Source of the DNA: Capitella teleta | Lineage: Eukaryota > Annelida > Polychaeta > Capitellidae | NCBI GenBank assembly: GCA_000328365.1 | Contig: KB291798.1 | Location: forward strand, 990,858-1,054,857 | Length of the DNA stretch: 64,000 bases | Direction: 5' to 3' | Shown: piece by piece, positions 1-10,928 of the stretch | Layout: every line of letters begins with the position of its first letter | Position numbering within the stretch: the stretch's first letter is position 1 | Translations under genes and position numbers: made by a program | The notes under the pieces: generated by a model | What the model was told of the DNA's origin: nothing | The model's input: only the letters and a program-made list of their open reading frames with translations | Databases searched by the model: none

Positions 1-438
1 GNTGGTATCGTCGCCGTGTCGATTCCTTTGTGTCTGGCTTACTTTCAATTTAATTAATCGCTCATTCAGGCAATGTTCAAGAGCAGAACAAACGACAGGA
101 GTTGTGAATGGAGCTCATGGAATCGAGTGGAGAAGCGAGTGGAATTGAAACTGGGAAAGTCCTAGCTAATACACGTACACAGGCATAAAATGAGAGCTCC
201 CACAATGACCACCCATCAGTTATTGTCTCCACTCTCTGCATTGCCCACTTTATTTGATCGTTTCTTTTTCTACAACCTGCTTGTAACCTAATGGTGCATG
301 TCACTATATTTATGTACATGGTTTTTTGTATGGCATCTAATTTTCATTTATTTGTGGTCTTGACATGTAATCCACCCTATTAGTTAACCCGCCTGTTTCC
401 TTGAGAAGGGAGGAGGGCAGATTAAGGAGGTCTGACTG
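1..438. mobile_element. Right part of a pogo-like non-autonomous DNA transposon, cut by the window edge
   Basis: The segment ends in AGGTCTGACTG followed by TA, the same terminus as the complete copies at 23582-24310 and 48832-49464, and its interior (for example GAAACTGGGAAAGTCCTAGC) matches 49019-49230 closely. The TA flank and the terminus fit the pogo/Tigger branch of Tc1-mariner elements. No transposase is visible. One undetermined base lies at position 2. Confidence 0.7.
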
Positions 439-524
439 TAATGAATGAATGGAATAACTAACAATTATGTCATCGGTAGTAGTAATTGAATCAGAATAAG
501 AAAAAAGCCTTTGAAAACTTGAGT

Positions 525-530
525 TTTATT
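525..530 (-). promoter_or_regulatory. Poly(A) signal of the GILT gene
   Basis: The minus strand reads AATAAA about 100 nt past the GILT stop codon at 632-634. It is the first good signal downstream and sets a short 3' UTR. Confidence 0.55.
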
Positions 531-631
531 GAAGACAAGAGAAATGTAGATATAAATTTTGGCGGTTGACAATGATTTAAGCAATCAAAAATTGAGGAGT
601 TGTGCTAATTGCATAATGCATGGCAGATGAA

Positions 632-3600
632 TCACAATTTTGGATCATTTAGAATGACATTATTGAAATATTCCTTTCTGGAGCACTTGTGGGTCAACGT
701 TTTCTGCTTACAAGGCTCAGGTGGAGGCCCCTGGGAAAGAGCAAGAGTTTCAATATCCTAACAGGATTTGCAGAATTAAACTGTTCGTACCTGGTAAGTA
801 TCACACACAAGTTTCAGCAGATTTTCCATGGCAGCATCTTGAATTTTCTCAGTATGCACCTTTGGGAGGAAGGAAAAATATGCATCTTAGCAGATAATGT
901 AATGAAATCTATACGCAGCAGAAGTTCTCTTTCTTCGTGCAATTGGGGATCTTGCAGGCCGACATATTTCCGCTATAAGACCTAAATTATTTCTATGATC
1001 AAAGTTGGGTTCTTAAATATTAACTGAGTAGAATTTATAACACTAACTGTTGCTGCATTTGAAAATTGAATAGGATACTTACCCCACTGAGAGTGACATA
1101 TGGCACGTAAGTATGAGGTGGGCTCAGTTTATTGGTCATTTCAGCCATGGCATGCTCCAATGAATTACCAAGGCCACTCATGGAACACTTCCGAATGTCA
1201 TCATATTCAATGCCATGCTGCCTGGCACACTGCCCAAAACAAAAGCAACATTATTTCATTGCAGGTGAAATGCCAGACTGACATCAGGAGCGCTCTCATT
1301 CGGAAGGACTGTTGTATTCATCTCAATGCAAGCAAGGAACGGCATGAAAGTTTCTTGCTTCTTCAGCAAGTGGATAGCACACGTCTGGAAACAGAATACG
1401 CAACTGCAGTGCACAACTATACCATTTTGAAAATTCACTTCGATCACGTTTCCAAGACATTCATTAGGTCCATGCTGACACGTAAACTTCCAATGATCTC
1501 CCACTGCTTCTTGCTACAAAAATAGCACATTCACAAATTGAAAACATTAATAAGTGGATTTTATATTTGAACAGGTAATTTTTAAGTGAGAGAAGAGTGA
1601 ACTCACTTGAGCATTTCCATATGGTACAAGAGTGATGTTCAAAATAGAGGAGATTTTCTGGAAAGTGGGCCAGAGCTGGTTGCGGAAGAATATCTGACAG
1701 TCGGGGCATAAACTCTCGTAGTACAAAGCAAACTGAACCGGTTTGGCTCTGACAGACCACACAAATGCCTCACATTGCTTCTCAACCTGAAATTGAATAT
1801 CTTAATCATATCTCAGGGTCCTCACCAGCCCAAAATGAAAGCGATTGGAACCACACCATAGCAAGCACCACAGGTACGCAGCCACTCTACGGGGGTCAAG
1901 TGTTCATAGCTAACACTTCTGCTTGTTTGAGTCACAGCAGAGAAAAAGAGATAACACGTACAGGAGAAAGTTGGGCTGTGGGAGGGGAGCTCATCAAACC
2001 CGTGCAGTTGTCTTCAACAGCCACACTTCAGAGCTCTGCTTGTTCAGAGCGGAGCAAGGTTAATTCAGATGGTAGAAAACAACAATGGAATGTGAGGTTG
2101 TACCAGGCTTAACTATGCAGTGTGGCAATTGTGTCACGATTTTGCTGCTTAAGCTGACTTGTATAGTCCATGTATAGATCTATGGATAGAGGTGTTAATC
2201 TCACCCAATTCGTATCTGTGCTAACACACACAAGCTGTACGATTGAATCGTACAGTCTTTTGACTTAATTAAGCCTATAAGTCTAAGAGACAAGGTTGTC
2301 CTGATATGGTATGCATGGCGAATCTAGTATCCACAGTGGATAGGCCAAGTGATGTGTACCACATATTATTAGGAGTCAGTAAGTTCTGAATTCTAAATGA
2401 TGACAAATAATGCTAATAATATAACTCGGCTGTGGTTATTCGTACGTTTCCAACCCTATTCGTACGTTATTCTTGGGTGTTGCTGAAAACCTCCTGAAAC
2501 TTATTGAGACCTAATAAGTTTCAAAAGATTTTTAGCAACACCCAAGAATAATGTACGTATAGCAGGAAACTTAAGTTAAATTATTGAATTTGCAAAACCT
2601 GATATATTCTTATAATGCACATGTCAATGTACGTATTCTTTTACAAACTTTACATCCTTGACGACCTACAGCTATTCCATTTGTGCATGTATTTCGCATG
2701 ATGATAATGGCTGGGGTATGATATAATTATTCCAAGCATTGCATACACCCTCTTCCCAGGTAAATAACACCAGAATATAATTAGTTTCGCTTGTGATTAT
2801 GTGATACAGGTTTCCCTACTCAGAAGCCAAATGAATACAAAACCAATTATGGTAATTAACACTTGATTAAAGAACGTATGAGATTCTGATCTCAAGTATT
2901 GAAAGATGGGAACAACAAAATAACTGAAGAAATATATTTATTAGTTTATATTCACCACAGCAAACAACTTTTCAGACAACTTTGTAGTTCTCATCAAAAC
3001 AAATGGTGCCTTGATAAACATAATTTGAAAAAAAATATACACATCAAAACACAGTGGGTGAAAAAGATCAGCGCATTGATAGGATATCAAATCTAGCAAA
3101 ATAGGAAGCACGAACACATGAAATAAATGGTTCATTAAAAACAAGACTAGTGTGAGCTGAGTATTAGCAGGATTCTGTACAAATAGAATGCATCTCATCG
3201 ATCAGCAAATACAATGCAGTGAATGTATTTAAAGTCACAGGGTAATCAATCTTTTTATCTTCAATTTCAATGAGCATCCACCTGGAATCAACAACAACAA
3301 AAAAATGATTAGAAAAATACAATGTACGGTATTATGCATCGATATAATCTCAAGCATTGAAAAAATCTAGTCAAGATCTAGAAATGAATGAACCACATGA
3401 CGTTCCTAAAATAATTTTTTAAGTAGCTTGGCATCAGCATTTAATTAACTTTCTCTTCATCATCCAGCTTAAACACAGACATCATTTGTGTGCAACGATG
3501 CTTTGATTTCTAATTGTTGAACTGACAAGAACACAGCCACGGTAATGATGTGATTGAAAATTTAATGTGCATAATTTCTCATTCAAAAAAAGTTAAAAAA

Positions 3601-4638
3601 CAAAATCTGATATTCGTGAACTTTCCTCAAAGAAACAGCTTCTTCAACTGTTACTTCAAAATCGTTAGCATAAAAATTTGAATCATTTTTCATCCCAGAA
3701 CATATGTTATTCAAGGCATAAATTTTTTTTTTTATTATACCACAGTACATATAGTAATTAATACATAAATGTATGGGTCACATTTGTTGAGAGGCTGATC
3801 ACTTCAATCAATCAACATTTATCTAATTTTCTAGATATAAAGATGGACTTAGATGTATACTTATTTGATCAAAGTGACTCCGTTTACAGCAGCTACATTA
3901 GTATATTCAAAGATAATAAGAGTTACCTGTTTGGCTCAGTGGCAGAGCGTTGGACTTTCATTCTAAGGGAAAGTGGTTTTATTCCCCTGGGTGACTACCG
4001 GTAGTCGGTACGTAGTACATAATATGCTGTAGTATGTCAGCAAGGGATCACCTCAACCAGAGAATGTTGAACGCTGTTCTTCGTCAATCAGCTGAAAATG
4101 AATAATTATAATTAGTTAGTCAAGTGTGTAATATTCAATAATTACTCACAATGTCATTATGTGGAGTAATATAGCTGAGATGAGTTGAAGGTCTTTCTCT
4201 TTCAAGTCGAGTAACTCTCGTTCTCGAATCACCCTTTCATGGGATCTTCTCATATCCGAGAATAACGTACGAATAGCGCTGGAAACCATTTGTACGGTAA
4301 CGTACGAATAACCACAACCAAGTAACATTGGATCATACATCTTGATCACTATCACTTAACAATTATCTGATTATGAATAATTATCATTTAAATTTTAGCT
4401 AATTTCTAAATTATAAATATTATTAGTAATAGTATTACTACTACTAGCAAATTGCAAGCTTCTATTATTTATTGTATCAATTAATTTAATGGGCTACCTG
4501 ACAATTGCGCGCCGTTTCCTTTGAAGAACACCACAAGTTTGGCGGCAGGTCACAACCAGAGGAAGGTTTTGCGTAGAATGACAACGCAACGACAAAGATC
4601 GGGATAACGTAGAGGCGTTGCATTACTAGTTTATGCAT
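632..4638 (-). CDS. IFI30: Gamma-interferon-inducible lysosomal thiol reductase (GILT) homologue
   Basis: Seven exons: 4638-4498, 1786-1607, 1513-1439, 1384-1283, 1229-1083, 859-791 and 730-632, joining to a 270-residue protein. GILT reduces disulfides of endocytosed proteins in acidic lysosomes. The start at 4638 gives a hydrophobic signal peptide (YVIPIFVVALSFYA); an in-frame ATG 60 nt upstream would only add a polar tail. Next come a saposin-like CDLPPNLWCSS segment, the thioredoxin-like active site in YYESLCPDC (CxxC), VPYGNAQ, and the family signature CQHGPNECLGNVIETC, which is complete only when a 54-nt in-frame intron (1438-1385) is removed. PPHTYVPYVTLSG and a C-terminal Cys-rich tail follow. 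Intron 1 is 2.7 kb and filled by a transposon; the others are 53-223 nt. Donors are GT throughout. The gene is divergent from MMACHC. Fold, active site and family signature agree, so the call is firm; orthology to vertebrate IFI30 itself is family-level. Confidence 0.93.
2428..4318. mobile_element. Terminal-inverted-repeat element inside GILT intron 1
   Basis: The left end (CTGTGGTTATTCGTACGTT) and the reverse complement of the right end (TTGTGGTTATTCGTACGTTA) match, and on both sides the motif TATTCGTACGTT recurs 20-30 bp inward, as subterminal transposase-binding sites do. The left end also folds back on itself within 2428-2572 around TTCTTGGGTGTTGCT. The roughly 1.9-kb interior has no convincing coding sequence and contains a SINE. 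Whether this is one element or two related ones sharing ends is not settled. Confidence 0.55.
3922..4095 (+). repeat. tRNA-derived SINE
   Basis: The start resembles a tRNA with A box TGGCTCAGTGGCAGAGCG and a degenerate B box GGTTTTATTCC about 45 bp later, the pol III internal promoter layout. The body after the B box is not tRNA, so this is a SINE and not a tRNA gene. It sits inside the element filling GILT intron 1. The 3' boundary is approximate. Confidence 0.55.
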
Positions 4639-4818
4639 TTTCAATAAAATTCTGACTGTTTTGACTTCGATGTCACATGATTTTATCACATGATCCAAAT
4701 TGAGGTCAATGGGTCATGGTCATTTCACCACGGGGGTCATCATTATGTCAATTGTCGCTGAAAGGAAACCTCTAATTACTTGATTACGGCCACTCTTAAC
4801 GGAATTAAAGTTGTTACT
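4639..4818. promoter_or_regulatory. Shared GILT/MMACHC divergent promoter
   Basis: Only 180 bp separate the two start codons, which point away from each other, so both 5' UTRs and any core promoters must lie here. The sequence has no clear TATA box in either direction. It includes CATGATCCAAATTG and a GGTCATGGTCATTTC stretch; I do not assign factors. Confidence 0.6.
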
Positions 4819-5148
4819 ATGTCCGTAGAAGACATAAAGCTTGTGCTTAAAGGAATTTTTGAGCCAGCAGGATTTGAAGTCTACCCATTTAAAGTGAGAA
4901 ATGATTTTACCAAACTCTTGAGCGATAATGTAGGCCCTTCGTCATATTAATTCGCATTAGTGGCCCCGTTTGTTCCTTGAGTCTCAATTTCACCTGTTAT
5001 AAATTTATGATATGTGTTTATCAACATGGTTTACAAACTGTGCTATAGAGAGATTGATTATTAATAAATTAAATTATATGCACATCTAATAATATTAATA
5101 TGATGTCAATGATTATGAAACTATTATTACTTTTTGGTATTAATTATC

Positions 5149-5216
<68 letters not shown>

Positions 5217-8200
5217 GTTTATTTCAGACTGAAATCCATATACATGCATATGATAAATGAAATACATAAATAAGATGAAAATAAAAATAAATAATAATAA
5301 ATAAGCAATGCATCACATCAATTCATAAATAAAGCAGACTTCCAATAATGCCACAAAGATGAATTAAAGACAGTACACGATAAAATTGAACAAATAAGAT
5401 TATGACTAGCTTCAAATTGAAATTAAAATAAAGTTCACTTGTCAAATAACCCCGGACCCCCAAAACTCATATCAGCTAGCTAATGAAAGGATAAAAGACA
5501 AGAGAAGTAGCTCATAACTATATAATATGCATGTTATAAACCTTACTAAGTTACTTTGCACACAGATATTGCTAACTTTCCCCCAAAAAACATACCCCTT
5601 TTTTGTCTCTATACCCCTAAAAAATCATAGCACCCTTTTTAGAGCAATGGGGGGACTCTCCCCCCAATTGCATGATCTAGGGTCCGGGGTTATTTGACAA
5701 GTTGAAATTAAAATAATAAAATTTAAAGAAGCATGATAGAGAATGTGGTCTGTAGTCTGTAGTGTGTTTAACTCTAGATATACATTCTTATTATAGTCAT
5801 GTAAATACAAATATTCCCCGAAAGGTGCATCATTACATGGCCTGGGGCCGATTCCAGAAAGAAACTTAACTTCGGGACTTAAGTTAAGTCCTCCAGGCGT
5901 TAAGTTAAGTTTTCAAGTTAAGTCGATTCCACAAACGCATTTTTGCTGAACTTAACTTAAGTAGCCTAAGTCGGATTTGGCTATCTGCCAAGGAATGTAT
6001 AAGACATGGCGAGACATTTGATCAGAGGTAAACGTACCTTACAACATGACTTTTATGAATTGTTTATGATTTTTCCAAAACTTGATCGAAAATGAAAGCA
6101 TCACAAACGCGAAATGCGAGTGTATAGCGTCGCTGATTCCTAATCATAACGCAACAAGTGCTCTTTTTCCTGCTTCACAATCATAACGTTTTTGTTTTGT
6201 TTTTTCATAACGCTTTTTTTTTTTTTTTCCATAACGCCTCCCAGAGCGTTGCTCCTGTCTGGAAGGCTCCTTCTAGGTATTGACACCATAGCGTTAATCC
6301 GGCGTCTTCTGATCGCCGCCATCTTGAATTCACTAAGTTTGATTTAAGTCAGGTGGAGAGGTCACTTAAGTTTTGCAGGGTCTAGAGGACTTAAGTTTGT
6401 TTCTGGAATCGTTTTAGTCAACTTAACCCCTCCCGTACTTAGTTTTACCACTTAAGTTTCTTTCTGGAATCGGTCCCTGAGCTCCAGGATAAGCATATTA
6501 GTAAAAGTCTTTGAAAGGCCACTTGATAATCGATATCCAATGGATCTAGTCCTGATATAACTTATATTGACTCGCTAATGCACACACAAATGCATATAAA
6601 CAGAAGAAGAGGACGTATGTATCACTATAATATAGTGAGGCAGATTCAAAACACAGCTGAGGCTAAAAATAAACAACCACATGGCTGAAACCGGAGGCCT
6701 AAAGTAGGTCACAACTCCGCGCATAGCCGATGATTGATTTATGTCACGGACAGTAATGGAAAGTGCCAACTAACTTCGGGTATCTTCGGAAAAGACTATT
6801 GTCGCGATTAGCAGTCAAAAGGATCATAGCGCATCGCGACAATAGTCGCGAATAGCACAAGAAAGGTTGAATTAGAGCTACTTACACAGGAGTTGATAAA
6901 TTTTATGCATCGGGATAAAAGTTGAATATGAAGATCAGGATCGTTAAACAAGTGGTGGATATATTTTGATTTTGTGCAGTAAGGTAAACGGAATAAACGT
7001 CAGACACATTTCCTCCAAGCTATACAAAAAGGTGCAATATAGCCTCGCAACTTTTATTATAGTTTCATTGATATGATATCATGCATAATCTATTGTATGT
7101 ATCACCTGTTTTATCATCAGATTGGCTGGTATAACAAGAATGTCCTTAAAAAAATTTAATTTGACCTTCCGGAAGACACCATAGCGTTCATCATCATCAG
7201 CACCCCATGCATGTTTGAAAAGGCCCTCATACCATTTGTTTGCCGAGATGCACAATCTATTGTATGTATTACCTGTTTTATCATCAGATTGGCTGGTATA
7301 ACAAGAATGTCCTTAAAATTTTTAAATTTGACCTTCCGGAAGACACCATAGCGTTCATCATCATCAGCACCCCATGCATGTTTGAAAAGGCCCTCATACC
7401 ATTTGTTTGCCGAGAGCAATGCACAGGGGCCAAAGATCCAATTGACGAATGTGTTGGCCACTACTTCTCTGAGGCTAAGGAGGTCGGTCTCAAAACATTC
7501 ATCCAGCTTTGTTGAAAATTCTCTATTTCAGGCATTTCCCTCTCACGATATTCTTGCCATCCAAGATTTTGAGATGCACCCTGGAACAAGAAGAGCCAAA
7601 GTTCTTGTTCAGACAGCTGGCCACGTTGCTGGGGCTGCATATTATTACCAGCGAGCTGACATCAAAGAGGACCCCTGGAAAGAAAAACAGGTTCATTTTA
7701 TTTGCACAACACCAATTGTAGAACTATTTTACTTCATCTCACGCTAAAAATTGTTTGCAATTATCCATGCTGAATACTGAGGATTACACTAAGAGACATA
7801 ATTGTGCCCTCTGCCTAATTGAGGAGGACCTCTGTTCATTTCTGAACCTTTTTACTATTTTTTAGATGGATTCTATGGGCTTTTGTGAAAGAGGAGAGGC
7901 CAATTTTGAAAAGTACTGCCAGCTATGAATAATTCAAGACAAGTTATTGAGATGAGTTGGGGATTTCTATTATGAGAACTGTTCAAGATTTGCTTACTTG
8001 ACGGTTCCCATTGTTAAAGAGGACCTCTGATTGTTTGATCAGCCATTCTTCAGCAGTTCTCATTAAAAAAATCTTGCACTCATCTTGTTTCAAACTATTC
8101 TGCCTGAGCAGGAAATTGTTATTTTAATTTGTCTTGAATATCATTCACAGTTGGCAAATTTTTTTTTAATTGTCTCATCACTCAAAAAAGCCCACAGAAT

Positions 8201-9868
8201 TGATCTAAAAAGGTTCCGAAATGAACAGAGGTCCTCTTTAACAATAGGATAATTTATTTTATGTCATCATGACAGCCTGAAATTGAAAGGGAGTCTTTAA
8301 ACCCCTCAAATTCTATGTATCAATAATTTAGCCCACAACAATGTTATATGTTGATATTCCTCTGTCAAAAAGTGTTTTTGTCTTTTAGGATACATTCTTT
8401 ATAATTATACAGAGTGGGCCAAAAGAAATCTCTCAACTTCAAGTTAACGACTTCAATGCATTTCGCTTTTCCGAGAAATTGTTATAAAACAGGTTGCAGT
8501 GTAAAAACCACGCAAATCTCTGAGAAAAAAAACCTGGTATGGACAGTTACATTTCATGCTGCTATTCCTGTCACTTCTATTCCAATTTCATTGACACTGA
8601 TGCCGATTTATCACAATAAATGGAGTGCACTCGACATCTCATGCTATTTTTACTTTTGGTGGCAAACAACACCCCAGACCATGGAGAGACTACATTGGAC
8701 GCATAAAATTAATAAAGGCATCACTCTCGTACTATTCTTTTGTTTGAGATTTCTGTTATTTTGATTGTAGTATTGATGTTTATTTCTTAAAATCTAAACA
8801 ATTCAGAGAGTTTGTATTGAAGCACCATGCAACAAAGGACATTCCACAATGCTCGTTCAGGGGCTCATCGATTTAGCTCTCTACGTGATCTAAATGTTCC
8901 TCATTCAAAATCGCTGTTTTGTTTTATATCATTGCACAAATGGGCACATAATAAGTAAGTCAATCCATACCAGGTAGTTATTTTTAGGAATAATTAGTCA
9001 ATTTTATCAAATTTAAAAGTTTTGTTTTTAACATGGAGTAGATAAACTACTTTTGGTCCACTCTGTATACCGGTATGCATTATCACTGTAATCCTCATTA
9101 TGCCGCAATGCTTACTGAACTTTTTTTTTAAAGAAATTTGGCCAACTGTGAATGATTTTCAAGACAAATTAAAATACAAATTTCCTGCATATGCTCAGGA
9201 AGAATAGCTTTAAATGAGATGAGTGCAAGCTTTCTTTTATGAGTACTGCTGAAGGATCTGCTCCCATTGTTAACAATAGGAGAATTACTTTTGTCACATC
9301 ACCACAGTCTGAAATTGAACGCGAGAAGAAAGCAAGATTTTAAACCTCAAATTTGATGCATCTAGGAATCAGCCCACAGGCAGCGTATTGTCTAAAAATA
9401 TGTCTGTCAAAAGGCGTATTTGTCTTTTGTGATGCATCCTCTATCATCTGTTACTACTAATACCAATTCAAAACAGACAGAGGTCCTCTTTAAAATTAAA
9501 AAAAAAATGAAAATATATAAATTATTCCGGAGCCTTTTTTTTTTCAGAGAATCTATGGAGTGAGCATGCACCCTGAATTTGGCGGCTGGTTTGCATTAAG
9601 AGGAGTCCTCATCTTTAAAGACCTTCAGGACCCTGACCTTCCATTTATTCCATCCAAAGACGTACTTGATACAGACGAGAAGAAAATAAACGTTCTGGAA
9701 AAGTTCAACGGCAATTGGAAAGATTGGACGTACCGAGATGTGGTTGAACCAAAGGAGCGTTATTCTGAAATGCAGAAGAATTACTTTGCAACACAACCCA
9801 ATCAACGAAAAGAAATTATTGAAGCTATGCGTAAATCTTTAGATCACAATGATCAATGTGACCATTAA
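4819..9868 (+). CDS. MMACHC: Cyanocobalamin decyanase / cobalamin trafficking protein (MMACHC, CblC)
   Basis: Four exons: 4819-4893, 7288-7482, 7532-7690 and 9548-9868, giving 249 residues. MMACHC takes incoming cobalamin in the cytosol, removes the upper ligand (cyanide or alkyl) and passes the cofactor on for methionine synthase and methylmalonyl-CoA mutase. Visible family segments in order are GFEVYPFKIGWYN, IIISTPCMFEKAL, QTAGHVAGAAYYYQR, SMHPEFGGWFALRG and WTYRDVVEPKERYSE, all close to the vertebrate protein as I recall it. It ends soon after the nitroreductase-like core and lacks the Pro-rich tail of the human protein (282 residues), as in many invertebrates. The start has no in-frame competitor and lies 180 bp from divergent GILT. 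Intron 1 carries a partial duplicate of exon 2 with its own acceptor; introns 1 and 3 are swollen by repeats. Donors are gtgaga, gtcggt and gttcat, the last two weak. Confidence 0.93.
5150..5436 (-). repeat. (AAT)n microsatellite and A/T-rich tail, possible LINE 3' end
   Basis: A pure AAT run at about 5151-5215 is followed by AGTTTATTTCAGACTG and A-rich sequence, the layout seen at other LINE 3' tails in this window read on the minus strand (14126 onward). No reverse transcriptase sequence remains, so the LINE origin is an inference from layout. It lies in MMACHC intron 1. Confidence 0.4.
5437..5699. mobile_element. Short foldback MITE in MMACHC intron 1
   Basis: The ends are inverted copies: GTCAAATAACCCCGGACCC at the left and its complement GGGTCCGGGGTTATTTGAC at the right. 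The flanking bases on both sides read TTGAAATTAAAATAA, so the element appears to have landed in the LINE-like A-rich tail. The interior is C-rich with no coding potential. Confidence 0.65.
5844..6477. mobile_element. MITE with GGGGCCGATTCCAGAAAG termini
   Basis: The left end GGGGCCGATTCCAGAAAG and the reverse complement of the right end, GGGACCGATTCCAGAAAG, are near-identical, and AACTTAAGT-type motifs recur inside both ends. It is about 630 bp with no transposase. GGG-starting ends suggest the PIF/Harbinger or ISL2EU groups, but the target duplication is not clear enough to assign it. It lies in MMACHC intron 1. Confidence 0.7.
7081..7247 (+). pseudogene. Dead tandem duplicate of the start of MMACHC exon 2 with its acceptor
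   Basis: These 167 bp repeat 7248-7414 with only a few differences, including the polypyrimidine stretch, the TCATCAG acceptor and the first two thirds of the exon. In this copy the codons after GWYNKNVLKK run into TAA, whereas the downstream copy stays open and continues as FKFDLPEDT. The upstream acceptor at 7119-7120 would therefore give a truncated protein if used. The duplication ends inside the exon, so no donor was copied. Confidence 0.85.
7826..8240. mobile_element. Long-arm foldback repeat in MMACHC intron 3
   Basis: The two halves are inverted copies with arms of about 200 bp, starting GAGGACCTCTGTTCATTTC at the left and ending GAAATGAACAGAGGTCCTC at the right. Single arms of the same family recur at about 9125-9500 in this intron and about 33890-34180 in PAIP1 intron 1. 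No coding sequence is visible. Confidence 0.65.
8410..9065. mobile_element. Mariner-like MITE, TA target site
   Basis: The ends are CAGAGTGGGCCAAAAG and CTTTTGGTCCACTCTG, each flanked by TA, as in Tc1/mariner elements. The 656-bp interior carries one open frame of 116 codons that resembles nothing I know and is not called. It has inserted into the repeat-rich intron 3 of MMACHC, splitting an older repeat whose second part resumes near 9070. Confidence 0.75.
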
Positions 9869-10196
9869 TTGTCTGTTTTTCATCATCACATATACAGCTG
9901 CCTGGGATTGTGTGCTTTATGTTTTTCCTAATAGTTTTGCTTATTTACCTATATTTGAGGTTGTTGCTATTTTCTTAATATAACTTATATATTATTACAT
10001 GTGTAACATATTCAAATTAATTGAAACCTCAGTTTATGTAGGGTAATAATTATTTCACTTTATTACTTTATTATTATTCTGTATTCATAGTTGCCAAAAA
10101 ATTCCAGTATGTTTCATGTGTGGTTGCCTAATTGAGTACAACGTTCTTCTAATGCTATACATTTATATATTATGATGTGTATTGCCTAGTGATGGG

Positions 10197-10928
10197 CGAA
10201 GCTTCGGCTTCAGACTTTTACGAATATTGGCTAATTTCCGAAGCTTTGACTTCTAATGAAAAGAGTTCAACGAATTTGAATATCAAAATTAATTTTCTCT
10301 TGTATCAATTAGACTTTCTAGATCACTCTGTTTACTCGCCTGTGTGCTAGCGCCTGCATTACTCGTCGTAAATAAGCGACCGAATGCACAACAAAGGATG
10401 TGAATCAACAAACGTTGCTTTAACTCGACTCTAACACTGTCCAAACTTCTAATGAAAAGAACAAACTTTCATAATTGAAGTTTTAAAATGAATATAAACA
10501 CTTTAACAATGTTTGGAAGGGATGTCTGCTTTAAAGAATTAGAAGTGATGACCATACAAACATCATTGGTCTAATTTAGCACAACTTCTTTATTCGTTGG
10601 TGGCTTAGGCTTTTATCAGTGAAATATCACCAGGTCCACTATTGTAAATCTCGTTGAACTTATTGGCTTTAAGAAGGCAGGGCATCGACGTGCATCGCTG
10701 AACTTGACCAATCACGTGGCAAGCTCTTCCTAATTGGTCAGCTGCCTGAAGAGAAGAGGTGTCACTTGATTGAGCTCACTAGCCTACTTAATGAAGGTAC
10801 TGGTATTACTACAAATGCCTGCAATGTAGTGGTTATATACCTGGCTCCGTATTCAGCTTTGACGAATATTGACTGCCCGAAGCTTCAGCTTCGAATATTC
10901 AGACAAATTCAATATTCGCCCATCACTG
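10197..10928. mobile_element. hAT-like MITE with 8-bp target duplication
   Basis: Termini are TAGTGATGGGCGAA and TTCGCCCATCACTG, in inverted orientation. The flanks are GTATTGCC on the left and GTATTACC on the right, an 8-bp duplication with one mismatch, as hAT transposases make. The 732-bp interior has no transposase. Confidence 0.8.

Noticed and set aside
3922-4000. A second tRNA gene
   Set aside because: The tRNA-like head is degenerate and continues into unrelated SINE sequence.
7081-7247. A second working exon of MMACHC (mutually exclusive pair)
   Set aside because: The upstream copy runs into a stop codon and has no donor, because the duplication ends inside the exon.
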